Made by a program: the position numbers and the translations under genes | Part shown: piece by piece, positions 21,652 to 30,778 of the stretch | Numbering within the stretch: position 1 is the first letter of the stretch | Layout: each line of letters starts with the position of its first letter | NCBI RefSeq assembly: GCF_028882275.1 | Contig: NZ_JARBUT010000025.1 | Span: 1-64,000 of the forward strand | Source of the DNA: Nocardiopsis sp. N85 | Lineage (GTDB): Bacteria; Actinomycetota; Actinomycetes; Streptosporangiales; Streptosporangiaceae | Length of the DNA stretch: 64,000 nt | Reading direction: 5' to 3' | Notes under the pieces: generated by a model | What the model saw: only the letters and a program-made list of their open reading frames with translations | What the model was told of the DNA's origin: nothing | Databases searched by the model: none

Positions 21652-23037
21652 ATGAGCCGCTACGCCCACCCTGCCGGATCCCGTCACGCGGAGATCCTTC
21701 CCGAGGACAACCCGCCGCTGCCGCCCGAGGACCTCAACTCCCTCGACCCGCGGGTGTGGCCCGCCACCGCACGTCGTCAGGACGGCGAACTGATGGTGGG
21801 CGGTATCGGTGTGCGCGAACTCGCCACCACGTACGAGACGCCCCTGTTCGTCATGGACGAGGAGGACTTCCGGGCGCGGGCCCGCGACTACGCGACCGCC
21901 TTCGCCGGCTCCGACGTCTACTACGCGGGCAAGGCCCTGCTGACCAAGGCGGTCGCCCGCTGGGTGATCGAGGAGGGGCTCAAGCTCGACGTCTGCTCGG
22001 GCGGCGAACTGGCCGTGGCGCTGGCCGCGGGGGTGCCCCCCGAGAGCATCGGCATGCACGGCAACAACAAGTCCGAGCGCGAGCTCCACCGCGCGGTCGA
22101 GGTCGGGGTCGGCCGGATCATCATCGACTCCTTCGACGAGATCGAGCGCCTGGAGCGCGTCGCCGCCTCCCTGGACCGGACCCCCGCGGTGCTGATCCGC
22201 GTCACCACCGGCGTGGAGGCCCACACCCACGAGTTCGTCGCCACCGCCCACGACGACCAGAAGTTCGGGTTCGCGCTGAGCACCGGCGCCGCCGCCGAGG
22301 CGGTCCGCCGTGTGCTGGAGGCGCCCCACCTGGAACTGGTCGGTCTGCACTCGCACATCGGCTCCCAGATCTTCGACACCTCCGGTTTCGAGGTGGCCGC
22401 CCGCCGGGTGGCCCGCTTCCTCACGGGGATCCACCACGACCTGGGCGTCACCCTCGCGGAGCTGGACCTGGGCGGCGGCCTGGGCATCGCCTACGTTTCC
22501 GGCGACACCCCGCTGGACCCCAAGACCATCGCCGACGGCCTCACCTCGATCGTGCGACGCGAGTGCGAGGAGGCCGGTCTGCCGGTGCCGCGCATCGCCG
22601 TCGAGCCGGGCCGCGCCATCGCCGGTCCGCCCGGGATCACCGTCTACGAGGTCGGTACGGTCAAGGACGTCGAGGGCATCCGCACCTACGTCAGCGTCGA
22701 CGGCGGGATGAGCGACAACATCCGCACCGCCCTGTACGGCTCGGAGTACACCGGCCGCCTGGTGTCGCGGGAGAGCGACGCCGAACCGATGCTGTCCCGG
22801 CTGGTGGGCAAGCACTGCGAGAGCGGCGACATCATCGTGCACGATCTGTACCTGCCCGCCGACCTGCGTCCCGGCGACCTGGTCGCGGTCGCGGCCACCG
22901 GCGCCTACTGCCTTTCCATGGCGAGTAACTACAACCATCTGCCGCGACCGGCCATGGTCGCGGTCCGGGACGGTGCCGCCCGCGTGATCGTGCGTCGGGA
23001 GACGGAGGAGGACCTCCTCCGCCTGGACGTCGGCTGA
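21652..23037 (+). CDS. lysA: Diaminopimelate decarboxylase
   Basis: Encodes 461 residues, the PLP enzyme that removes CO2 from meso-diaminopimelate to give lysine. The PLP lysine lies in YYAGKALLTK (near residue 93). Further features are LHSHIGSQI, the Gly-rich loop LGGGLGIAY, EPGRAIAGPPG and the catalytic dimer-interface motif HCESGDII. Length is normal for actinobacteria. The start at ATG 21652 follows GAAAG. It is the first of three linked aspartate-family genes (lysA, hom, thrC-thrB). Confidence 0.95.
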   Translation: MSRYAHPAGSRHAEILPEDNPPLPPEDLNSLDPRVWPATARRQDGELMVGGIGVRELATTYETPLFVMDEEDFRARARDYATAFAGSDVYYAGKALLTKAVARWVIEEGLKLDVCSGGELAVALAAGVPPESIGMHGNNKSERELHRAVEVGVGRIIIDSFDEIERLERVAASLDRTPAVLIRVTTGVEAHTHEFVATAHDDQKFGFALSTGAAAEAVRRVLEAPHLELVGLHSHIGSQIFDTSGFEVAARRVARFLTGIHHDLGVTLAELDLGGGLGIAYVSGDTPLDPKTIADGLTSIVRRECEEAGLPVPRIAVEPGRAIAGPPGITVYEVGTVKDVEGIRTYVSVDGGMSDNIRTALYGSEYTGRLVSRESDAEPMLSRLVGKHCESGDIIVHDLYLPADLRPGDLVAVAATGAYCLSMASNYNHLPRPAMVAVRDGAARVIVRRETEEDLLRLDVG

Positions 23038-23099
23038 CCGGTCCGCGAGTACGACGAAAGACGTCAAGAGGACACGAGAGAACTGGGAGTCACGCCCAA

Positions 23100-24386
23100 A
23101 TGGCGATGAAGGTGGCGCTGCTCGGATGCGGCGTTGTGGGTTCGCAAGTCGTTCACCTGGTCGACGAGCAGTCCGAGGAGCTGGCCGCACGGATCGGCAC
23201 GCCGATCGAGATCGGCGGAATCGCGGTGCGGCGCATCGACCGCGCCCGCGGTGTCGATCCGTCGCTGCTGACCACCGACGCCATGGCCCTGGTCACCCGG
23301 CCCGACATCGACGTCGTCGTCGAGGTCATCGGGGGGATCGAACCGGCCCGTTCGCTGATCCTGGCGGCGATCGGCGCGGGCAAGTCCGTGGTCACGGCGA
23401 ACAAGGCGCTGCTGGCCGAGGACGGACAGACACTGCACGCCGCCGCCCGCGAGGCCGGTGTCGACCTGTACTACGAGGCGTCCGTCGCGGGCGCCATCCC
23501 GTTGCTGCGCCCGTTGCGCGACTCGCTTGCCGGCGACCGCGTCAACCGGGTGCTGGGCATCGTCAACGGCACCACGAACTACATCCTCGACCGGATGGAC
23601 TCCCAGGGGGCCGGGTTCACCGAGTCCCTGGAGGAGGCCCAGGCCCTGGGGTACGCCGAGGCCGACCCGACCGCCGACGTCGAGGGCTTCGACGCCGCCG
23701 CCAAGGCCGCGATCCTGGCCCGGTTGGCCTTCCACACCCAGCGTGTGACGGCGGCCGACGTGCACCGCGAGGGCATCACGGGGGTGACCGCCGCAGACAT
23801 CGCCAGTGCGAAGGCGATGGGCTGCGTGGTCAAACTCCTGGCGATCTGCCAGCGTTCGGAGGACGACAAGTCGGTGGGCGTGCGCGTCCACCCGGTGATG
23901 CTGCCGGTCGAGCACCCGCTGGCGAGCGTCAAGGAGGCCTACAACGCGGTGTTCGTCGAGGCCGCGTCGGCGGGTCGGCTGATGTTCTACGGCGCCGGCG
24001 CCGGCGGCACCCCGACCGCGAGCGCGGTCCTGGGCGACATGGTGGCGGTGGCGCGCAACCGCCTGGCCGGCACCTCGGTGGCCGAAGGCGGACACGACAC
24101 CGGTCTGGCGGTCCACGACATGGGCGAGACCATCACCAGCTACCACGTGGCGCTGGACGTGGCGGACCGGCCGGGCGTGCTCTCCAAGGTCGCCGAGATC
24201 TTCGCCCGGCACCAGGTGTCCATCAAGAACGTGCGCCAGGAGGGACGCGGTGAGGACGCCCAGCTCGTGCTGGTCAGCCACCCCGCGCCGGACGCCGCGC
24301 TCAGCCGCACGGTCGACGACCTGCGTGGCCACGACATGGTCCGCGAGGTCGCCAGCGTCATGCGCGTGGAGACCTTCTCGGACTGA
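23100..24386 (+). CDS. hom: Homoserine dehydrogenase
   Basis: Encodes 428 residues. Converts aspartate semialdehyde to homoserine with NAD(P)H. The Rossmann motif is LLGCGVVGSQV (residues 6-16), VTANKALLAE and EASVAGAIPLLRPL are substrate-site blocks, and NGTTNYIL is conserved. The C-terminal ACT domain (ALDVADRPGVLSKVAEIF) is the usual site of threonine feedback. It follows lysA by 62 bases and ends before a strong 17-bp terminator, so it is probably co-transcribed with lysA but not with thrC. Confidence 0.96.
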   Translation: MAMKVALLGCGVVGSQVVHLVDEQSEELAARIGTPIEIGGIAVRRIDRARGVDPSLLTTDAMALVTRPDIDVVVEVIGGIEPARSLILAAIGAGKSVVTANKALLAEDGQTLHAAAREAGVDLYYEASVAGAIPLLRPLRDSLAGDRVNRVLGIVNGTTNYILDRMDSQGAGFTESLEEAQALGYAEADPTADVEGFDAAAKAAILARLAFHTQRVTAADVHREGITGVTAADIASAKAMGCVVKLLAICQRSEDDKSVGVRVHPVMLPVEHPLASVKEAYNAVFVEAASAGRLMFYGAGAGGTPTASAVLGDMVAVARNRLAGTSVAEGGHDTGLAVHDMGETITSYHVALDVADRPGVLSKVAEIFARHQVSIKNVRQEGRGEDAQLVLVSHPAPDAALSRTVDDLRGHDMVREVASVMRVETFSD

Positions 24387-24392
24387 CCCGGC

Positions 24393-24434
24393 CCGGGGCC
24401 CGGGGCGGGACGCGATGCCCGCCCCGGGCCCCGG
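24393..24434 (+). terminator. 17-bp hairpin terminator of hom
   Basis: CCGGGGCCCGGGGCGGG pairs perfectly with CCCGCCCCGGGCCCCGG across an 8-base loop, six bases after the stop. No T-run, as is common in actinomycetes. Confidence 0.8.
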
Positions 24435-24446
24435 TACACCGAGTTC

Positions 24447-24506
24447 ATCTCGAAATATGAGACGCAAGGATCGCGATTCGAGATAACTTCGGGCGGGTCA
24501 TAGACT
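24447..24506 (+). promoter_or_regulatory. thrC promoter region with inverted repeat
   Basis: ATCTCGAA (24447-24454) and TTCGAGAT (24477-24484) form an 8-bp inverted repeat. A -10-like TAGACT lies at 24501-24506, about 95 bases before the thrC start. The repeat would overlap the -35 region, so it could be an operator. No regulator is known to me for this word. Confidence 0.35.
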
Positions 24507-24600
24507 CGTACCAGGTGAGGGCACCGACCCCGGTGTCGGAAGGTCCCACCTTTCCATCGCGCGTCAAGCGGAATCGCATCCACCCGAAAGGGACACAGTC

Positions 24601-25665
24601 GTGAGCATGGCACGGGCGTGGCGAGGCATCGTCGAGGAGTACCGCGACCGCCTCCCCGTCAACGAGAACACCCCCGTCGTCACCCTTCAGGAGGGCGGCA
24701 CGCCCCTGCTGCCCGCCACGCGCGTATCCGAGCTCACCGGATGCGAGGTCTTCCTCAAGGTCGAGGGCCTCAACCCCACCGGTTCCTTCAAGGACCGGGG
24801 TATGACGATGGCCATCACCAAGGCCGCCGAGGACGGCGCCAAGGCCGTCATCTGCGCCTCCACCGGCAACACCAGCGCCAGCGCCGCCGCCTACGCCATC
24901 CGCGCCGGCATGACCTGCGCGGTCCTGGTGCCCCAGGGCAAGATCGCCATGGGCAAGCTCGCCCAGGCCCTCGTGCACGGCGCCCGCCTGCTCCAGGTCG
25001 ACGGCAACTTCGACGACTGCCTCGAACTCGCCCGCAAGCTCAGCGTCGATTACCCGGTCGCCCTGGTCAACTCGGTCAACCCCTACCGCCTCCAGGGACA
25101 GAAGACCGCCGCCTTCGAGATCGTCGACGCCCTCGGGGACGCCCCGGACGTGCACTGCATCCCCGTCGGCAACGCCGGCAACATCTCCGCCTACTGGATG
25201 GGCTACACCGAGTACCACCGGGACGGGATCTCCGCCCGTAACCCCCGCATGCTCGGCTTCCAGGCCAGCGGATCCGCCCCGATCGTCAACGGCGCCCCGG
25301 TCACCCACCCGAGCACCATCGCCACGGCCATCCGCATCGGCAACCCGGCCTCCTGGAAGCTCGCCGAGCAGGCGCGCGACGAGTCCGGTGGGATCATCGA
25401 CAAGGTCACCGACCGCCAGATCATGGCCGCCTACCGGCTCCTGGCCGCCGAGGAGGGCGTGTTCGTCGAACTGGCCTCCGCCGCCTCCGTCGCAGGCCTG
25501 CTCCAGGCCGTCGAGGCCGGACAGGTCGAGCGCGGCAGCCGGATCGTGTGCACGGTCACCGGCAACGGCCTCAAAGACCCCGACTGGGCTCTGGCGGGCG
25601 CCTCCTCGGCCACCACCGTCCCGGTGGACGCCTCGGCCGCGGCCCGCGCCCTCGACCTGGCCTGA
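24601..25665 (+). CDS. thrC: Threonine synthase
   Basis: Encodes 354 residues from GTG (GAAAGGGACA upstream); ATG at 24607 is an alternative. A PLP fold-type II enzyme converting O-phosphohomoserine to threonine. The PLP lysine lies in PTGSFKDRGMT (near 63), with ASTGNTSASAA and the phosphate-binding VGNAGNISAYWMGY after it. It is about 350 residues, the short class usual in actinobacteria. It has its own promoter region and is followed by thrB after an imperfect GC hairpin (about 25667-25707). Confidence 0.95.
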   Translation: MSMARAWRGIVEEYRDRLPVNENTPVVTLQEGGTPLLPATRVSELTGCEVFLKVEGLNPTGSFKDRGMTMAITKAAEDGAKAVICASTGNTSASAAAYAIRAGMTCAVLVPQGKIAMGKLAQALVHGARLLQVDGNFDDCLELARKLSVDYPVALVNSVNPYRLQGQKTAAFEIVDALGDAPDVHCIPVGNAGNISAYWMGYTEYHRDGISARNPRMLGFQASGSAPIVNGAPVTHPSTIATAIRIGNPASWKLAEQARDESGGIIDKVTDRQIMAAYRLLAAEEGVFVELASAASVAGLLQAVEAGQVERGSRIVCTVTGNGLKDPDWALAGASSATTVPVDASAAARALDLA

Positions 25666-25740
25666 GGGCCCTCCCGCGGGGGCGTCCGCGCCCCCCGGGA
25701 GAGCCCCGGCCCACCGTGAACACGGAAGAAGATCCCCACC

Positions 25741-26703
25741 ATGACCCCACCGCGCCCCGACCGGGTGTCCGTCCGGGCCCCCGCCACCAGCGCCAACCTG
25801 GGCCCGGGCTTCGACGCGCTCGGACTCGCGCTGTCCCTGTACAACGACTTCGAGGTCGTCCTGCGCGACGACGACGAACTCCGGGTGGAGGTGAGCGGTG
25901 AGGGCGCCGGCGACGTCCCCGGTGACCACCGCCACCTCGTCGTCCGGTCCATGGCCACGGCCTTCGAGCGGGCCGGGGAGAAACTCCCCGGTCTCACGCT
26001 CACCTGCGCCAACGGCATCCCGCACGCGCGGGGTCTCGGTTCGTCCTCGTCGGCGATCGTCGGCGGCGTCGCCGCTGCGGCCGCCCTGCTCGGGCGCGCC
26101 ACGCCCGACGGCGACCTCGACCGCGACTGGATCTACCAGGTCGCCGCCGACATCGAGGGGCACCCCGACAACGTCGCCCCGTGCGTCTTCGGCGGATACA
26201 CCATCGCCTACCGCGACGGTGAACGCTGGGGTGCCGCGGCCCTCGCCCCGGACGCCCGCCTGATGCCGGTGCTGTGCGTCCCCGAGTGGCGGCTGTCCAC
26301 CGAACGGGCCCGCGGGCTGTTGCCCGAGACCGTCCCCCACGCCGACGCGGCCTTCAACGCCGGCCGCGCCGCCCTCATGACCGCGGCCGTTTGTGGCCAT
26401 CCCGAAACCCTGTACGCGGCCACCCGGGATCGGCTACACGAGGCCTATCGCGCCCCCGCCATGCCGAGGACCCTTGAACTCATCCGCGACCTGCGTGACC
26501 AGCGGGGATTGCCCGCCGTGGTCTCCGGGGCGGGTCCCACGGTCCTCGTGCTGTGCTCTGTGGCCGAAGGGAGGGCCGAGGTCGATTCGCCGGAAATCGT
26601 CGGGGCGATTGATTCAATCCGTCGGAGTACGGGTAATGATTGGGACATACGCCCCCTGCCCGTCGAGCAGGTGGGGGTGCGGTCCCCATCTCCCCATCCG
26701 TAG
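25741..26703 (+). CDS. thrB: Homoserine kinase
   Basis: Encodes 320 residues of the GHMP kinase superfamily, making O-phosphohomoserine for ThrC. Motif 1 is VSVRAPATSANLGPGFDALG near the start. The ATP loop ARGLGSSSSAIVGG lies at about 96-109. Motif 3 is VVSGAGPTVLVLC near the C-terminus. It sits 75 bases after thrC in the same direction, the standard thrCB order, and is probably translated from the same mRNA with some read-through of the hairpin between them. Confidence 0.95.
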   Translation: MTPPRPDRVSVRAPATSANLGPGFDALGLALSLYNDFEVVLRDDDELRVEVSGEGAGDVPGDHRHLVVRSMATAFERAGEKLPGLTLTCANGIPHARGLGSSSSAIVGGVAAAAALLGRATPDGDLDRDWIYQVAADIEGHPDNVAPCVFGGYTIAYRDGERWGAAALAPDARLMPVLCVPEWRLSTERARGLLPETVPHADAAFNAGRAALMTAAVCGHPETLYAATRDRLHEAYRAPAMPRTLELIRDLRDQRGLPAVVSGAGPTVLVLCSVAEGRAEVDSPEIVGAIDSIRRSTGNDWDIRPLPVEQVGVRSPSPHP

Positions 26704-27145
26704 CACCATGTGTCGAGGAATAGCCGTGGCCTCCGGTGATGTTAGGCTAGGTGAAGCACCAGATGCCCCGTTGCGGGGTGAGTGCTCATCCGCCACAGCG
26801 GCCTTCGCATCCCATACTCCGGTGGTCCGGTCCCACGACCGTCCGGAAGCGGTGGCCGATGTGTCGATTCCGCGGTCTGCCCGCGACTGTGCCGAAGTCT
26901 CCGTTGTCCGCTCCTCCACCCCGGATGAGCGTGCCGCCACGGTCGACCGGTATCACCACCGAGCCATCCGCCCCGACGTCTGGCTGTACCCAGAGCCCGC
27001 CGCGATCGGGTAGGGGACCGTCTTCTCGCCGGTTTCCGACATCCACGTGGGGCACGCCCTACCCGGCCCAGCCGGTTCGCACCACCGGGCCGGCCGCTCC
27101 AGCACCCGCTGACGGCCGAAGCCCGCTCCTTGGGAAGGACCCTTA
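26704..27145 (+). other. Long 5' region of rho
   Basis: A 442-base stretch without a convincing coding frame. TTAGGCT around 26745 could be a -10 element, which would leave a leader of nearly 400 bases before rho. rho genes of other bacteria are autoregulated in their leaders, so such a function is possible here. I see no riboswitch. Confidence 0.35.
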
Positions 27146-29098
27146 GTGAGCGACACCACCGAACTCCACACGGACGCGGCGGTCGACAGCAAGAACAGCA
27201 CCGGCGCATCCGGAGCGGAGGTCGGCGACACCTCGGCCACGGGCACGTCGCCGGCCCGGTCCCGCGCTGCGGCGCGCGGCACCGGTCTCGCCGCCTTGAA
27301 GCTCCCCGAGCTGCAAAAGCTCGCGTCGAGCCTGGGTATCACCGGCACGGGGCGTATGCGCAAGAGCGACGTCATCGCCGCCATCGAGACCAAGCAGGGC
27401 GGACCCGTCGGCGGCCCCGCCAAGACCAAATCCGTGAAGAAGGCCGACACCGTGCCCGAGGCCGGTAAGGTCGAGGCAACCGACAGCCGGTCCCAGGAGC
27501 CGTCGGGCTCGGACGAGGCGCGTTCACGCGCCGCCGACCGGTCGTCGGACCAGGCCGTGACCGACTCTCAGGGGCGGGGCGAGAAGGCGTCCCGTGGCCG
27601 GCGTTCCTCCCGCAGGCGCGGAGAAGAGGCCGGCGACCAGCCCCGATCGGTGGACGGCGCCGAATCCTCTACCTCCGCGAGCAGCGTGACCAAGACATCC
27701 AGCACCCCCCAGAAGACCGGCTCCGACACCTCCGAGGACCGCGAAGGCCGGTCCGGGCAGGGTCGCGAGCGTCAGCGCAACCGTCGTAACCGCAACCGCG
27801 ACGACCAGGGCACCGGCTCCGCCCCGCAGCAGCAGGGCGGTGGCCAGCAGCAGGGTCGTGGTGGCGGCAACCCCGACGACGACGAGTTCGGCGGACGCCG
27901 CCGTGGTCGCCGTCGGGACCGTCGGGACCGGCGCGGTGGACGCGGTGGCCAGGAACCCGAACCGGTGATCGGCGAGGACGACGTCCTGCTGCCGGTCGCG
28001 GGCATCCTCGACATCCTGGACAACTACGCCTTCGTCCGCACCACCGGCTACCTGCCCGGCTCCAGCGACGTCTACGTCTCCCTGGCCCAGGTGCGCAAGC
28101 ACGGTCTGCGCAAGGGCGACCACATCATCGGCGCGGTCCGCCAGCCCCGTGACAACGAGCGCAAGGAGAAGTTCAACGCCCTGGTCCGCCTGGACTCGGT
28201 CAACGGCATGTCGCCCGACCAGGCCCGGGGCCGTCAGGAGTTCTCCAAGCTCGTCCCGCTGTACCCGCAGGAGCGCCTGCGCCTGGAGACCGAATCGAGT
28301 GTGCTGACCACGCGCATCATCGACCTGGTCGCCCCGATCGGCAAGGGCCAGCGCGGCCTGATCGTCTCGCCGCCCAAGGCCGGTAAGACGATGGTGATGC
28401 AGGCGATCGCCAACGCCATCACCGAGAACAACCCCGAGTGCTACCTGATGGTGATCCTCGTGGACGAACGTCCCGAAGAGGTCACCGACATGCAGCGCAC
28501 GGTCAAGGGCGAGGTCATCCACTCGACCTTCGACCGCCCGGCCGAGGACCACACGGTCGTCGCCGACCTGGCCATCGAGCGGGCCAAGCGCCTCGTCGAG
28601 ATGGGCATGGACGTCGTCGTCCTGCTGGACTCCATCACCCGTCTGGGCCGCGCCTACAACCTGGCCGCCCCGGCCAGCGGGCGCATCATGTCCGGTGGTG
28701 TGGACTCCACGGCGCTGTACCCGCCCAAGCGCTTCTTCGGCGCCGCCCGCAACATCGAGGGCGGCGGCTCCCTCACCATCCTGGCGACCGCGCTGGTGGA
28801 GACCGGCTCGCGCGCCGACGAGGTGATCTTCGAGGAGTTCAAGGGCACCGGCAACATGGAGCTCAAGCTCAGCCGCTCCCTCGCCGACAAGCGCATCTTC
28901 CCGGCCGTCGACGTGGACGCCTCCAGCACCCGCAAGGAGGAGATCCTCATGTCGCAGGAGGAGCTCAGCGTGGTCTGGAAGCTGCGTCGGGTCCTGCACG
29001 CGCTCGACACCCAGCAGGCCATCGAGCTGCTCCTGGACAAGATGAAGCAGTCCAAGAGCAACGCCGAGTTCCTGCTCCAGGTGCAGAAGACCACCTGA
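27146..29098 (+). CDS. rho: Transcription termination factor Rho
   Basis: Encodes 650 residues from GTG, against about 420 in E. coli. The N-terminal SAP-like helices are present (LKLPELQKLASSLGI, about 50-65). Next comes an insertion of some 180 residues, disordered and rich in Arg, Gly, Asp, Ser and Gln (about 95-280), as in other actinobacterial Rho proteins. The cold-shock RNA-binding domain follows (YAFVRTTGYLPGSSDVYVS), then the ATPase with PPKAGKTMV (about 409-417), Walker B VVVLLDSITRLGRAYN, and the Q-loop/R-loop region with SGGVDSTALYPPKRFFG. It works as a hexameric RNA translocase. A terminator hairpin follows. Confidence 0.97.
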   Translation: MSDTTELHTDAAVDSKNSTGASGAEVGDTSATGTSPARSRAAARGTGLAALKLPELQKLASSLGITGTGRMRKSDVIAAIETKQGGPVGGPAKTKSVKKADTVPEAGKVEATDSRSQEPSGSDEARSRAADRSSDQAVTDSQGRGEKASRGRRSSRRRGEEAGDQPRSVDGAESSTSASSVTKTSSTPQKTGSDTSEDREGRSGQGRERQRNRRNRNRDDQGTGSAPQQQGGGQQQGRGGGNPDDDEFGGRRRGRRRDRRDRRGGRGGQEPEPVIGEDDVLLPVAGILDILDNYAFVRTTGYLPGSSDVYVSLAQVRKHGLRKGDHIIGAVRQPRDNERKEKFNALVRLDSVNGMSPDQARGRQEFSKLVPLYPQERLRLETESSVLTTRIIDLVAPIGKGQRGLIVSPPKAGKTMVMQAIANAITENNPECYLMVILVDERPEEVTDMQRTVKGEVIHSTFDRPAEDHTVVADLAIERAKRLVEMGMDVVVLLDSITRLGRAYNLAAPASGRIMSGGVDSTALYPPKRFFGAARNIEGGGSLTILATALVETGSRADEVIFEEFKGTGNMELKLSRSLADKRIFPAVDVDASSTRKEEILMSQEELSVVWKLRRVLHALDTQQAIELLLDKMKQSKSNAEFLLQVQKTT

Positions 29099-29114
29099 TC
29101 GGGTGACCGTGACA

Positions 29115-29150
29115 CGGCGGCCCCTTCCCCACGCGGGGGAGGGGCCGCCG
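29115..29150 (+). terminator. Terminator of rho
   Basis: A 16-bp stem (CGGCGGCCCCTTCCCC with its complement, one G-U) closed by ACGC, followed by TTCGTCGTCG, 16 bases after the stop. Confidence 0.85.
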
Positions 29151-29311
29151 TTCGTCGTCGGGGGTCGGTACCGTTCCGCCGTCGTTCTCCGCCTGCCTCG
29201 CGAAGACCGGGGTCGGCCCCGAGCGCTCGTCCAAGGAACCGGCACCGACCCCGACGAGGGCCGAATGGGGAACGACACCACCCCCTCCTCCGGGAGGGGG
29301 CGACGTGTCCC

Positions 29312-29650
29312 ATGATCCGGAAGTACAGCGCCGCCGGACGAAAAAGGTCACCGATGTGTCGCAGGTCACCCATGGGGCCCGCCTCGGGTGAGGGAGACGA
29401 TCCAGGGTCGGGTCGGTCGAGTATCCTCCGCCTCCGGGGAGCCCTCCACACGGACGGTCTCGCCCTGCTCGGCCTGCTCGCACTCACCCCGGTCGTCGCC
29501 GGCGTCCTCCCCGTCGGACTCCGCGTCCCCGTCATGTACGCCGTGCCCGTCGGTTGCGGGGTGGTCGTCCTCATCGCCGTCACCGCGTGGTCGCGATCGC
29601 CGCCCCCACCGTCCGGGCCCGATCCTCGTGGCTCGGCCACCGCTTCTCCG
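29312..29650 (+). other. Membrane-like N-terminal part of an open frame joined to a transposase remnant
   Basis: The frame from 29312 (or ATG 29372) encodes two hydrophobic segments near residues 48-70 and 74-92 of the frame. Strong G/C third positions suggest true former coding sequence. Downstream it runs without a stop into TnpB-like sequence, so either a small membrane gene lost its stop or the junction is a rearrangement. Not a confident gene. Confidence 0.3.
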
Positions 29651-30040
29651 GGTGTGAAGACCCCCGCCCCTGTCCGCGACCTGGTCGAGAACCGAGGACT
29701 CGCCCGCGCGATCTCCGACGCCGGGTGGCGGGAGCCGCGGTCCATGTCGGAGTACCGGTGCGCGCGGTACGGAGGAGACCTGACCGTGGTGGACCCGTTC
29801 TTCCCCTCCACCCGCACCCGTGCCGACCGTGGCCGGGTCACCGAACGCCTGCCGCCGCACGTCCGGGAGCGGACGCGCGTGTGCGGGACCGTGCGCGACC
29901 GCGATGTGAACGCTGCCAGGACACCACGAGCCGCCGGGCCGGCGGCGCTCGCCGGCGGAGACGATGCGCGACCTCAACGGGAGTCCTTCCCCGCCGGGCG
30001 GGCGTCGATGAAACAGGAGACGCGGCGGGCGACCGCCGGG
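29651..30040 (+). pseudogene. Decayed TnpB (IS200/IS605-family) C-terminal remnant
   Basis: In one frame the blocks LVENRGLARAISDAGW, SMSEYRCARYGGDLTVVD, RLPPHVRERTRVCGTV, RDRDVNAA, ARPQRESF and SMKQETRRATAG appear in the order found in the C-terminal third of actinobacterial TnpB proteins. The RuvC-III aspartate of DRDVNAA remains. The zinc-finger cysteines are mostly lost (TRTRADRGRV where SxxCxxCG is expected; RVCG keeps only one of a pair). No N-terminal two thirds, TnpA or clear ends remain. It is a dead remnant between rho and rpmE. Confidence 0.75.
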
Positions 30041-30456
30041 CCCTCCCACCGTCGAGGCGGGGAGGAGGTCATCGGCCGCACGCACCGCGACTTCTCCTCC
30101 GGTCACGGGGGCGTGGTGCCTCGCCCTCTTCTCCGCCCTGGCCATGACCGTTCCCCTCGTTCCGGCGGCGCCCTGGTGCCGCTCACCGGTCCGGCGGTGC
30201 ACCTGCGCAGGTCCGACGCGCGTCGCGCAGCGAACGGGGCCGAAACGGAGAAGAGGGAATAGACACCGGTCACGGCACGGTTGTGGTTCTGGCAAACTGG
30301 TACCGGGGATACGGCCCGCCCTCCTCCATGAGGACCCGCCGCCCCTTACCTGGATCGCCGCGACACCGGTTCGCGCATGCCCGTGACGACGCCCCACCAG
30401 TGCGGTGGTGCGTCCGGCGTGCGTCCGGCGGTCGCGCCTCAACAAGGAGACGCACC
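30041..30456 (+). other. Gap upstream of rpmE
   Basis: About 415 bases after the TnpB remnant. The open frame continues to 30262 but shows no recognisable protein. A promoter for rpmE is expected here; I cannot place it with confidence. Confidence 0.3.
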
Positions 30457-30669
30457 ATGAAGGCCGACATCCACCCCGAGTACGTCGCCACCGAGGTGAC
30501 CTGCACCTGCGGTGCCCAGTTCGTCACCCACAGCACGGTGGCCGACGGCAAGATCCGCGCCGAGGTGTGCTCCGAGTGCCACCCGTTCTACACCGGCAAG
30601 CAGAAGATCCTCGACACCGGTGGCCGGGTCGCCCGCTTCGAGAAGCGCTTCGGCAAGCGCACCAAGTAG
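30457..30669 (+). CDS. rpmE: 50S ribosomal protein bL31 (zinc-containing form)
   Basis: Encodes 70 residues, start MKADIHPEYV. Cysteines at 16, 18, 38 and 41 (CTC...CSEC) form the zinc site of the C+ type, the form usually replaced under zinc starvation by a C- paralogue. HPFYTGKQK and the basic tail RVARFEKRFGKRTK are typical. AAGGAGA lies eight bases before the ATG. A 13-bp hairpin follows the stop, then prfA. Confidence 0.97.
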   Translation: MKADIHPEYVATEVTCTCGAQFVTHSTVADGKIRAEVCSECHPFYTGKQKILDTGGRVARFEKRFGKRTK

Positions 30670-30684
30670 CGGCGCCCGTTCCTT

Positions 30685-30714
30685 CCCGTGGCGCCGGAGC
30701 ACCGGCGCCACGGG
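30685..30714 (+). terminator. Hairpin after rpmE
   Basis: CCCGTGGCGCCGG and CCGGCGCCACGGG form a perfect 13-bp stem with loop AGCA, 15 bases after the stop. It separates rpmE from prfA partly or fully. Confidence 0.75.
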
Positions 30715-30778
30715 ACCCACGGCCCCCTCGGGGGGCGACAGGCAGGCGAGGCACGCGAATCAAGACGGGGTGGCACAA

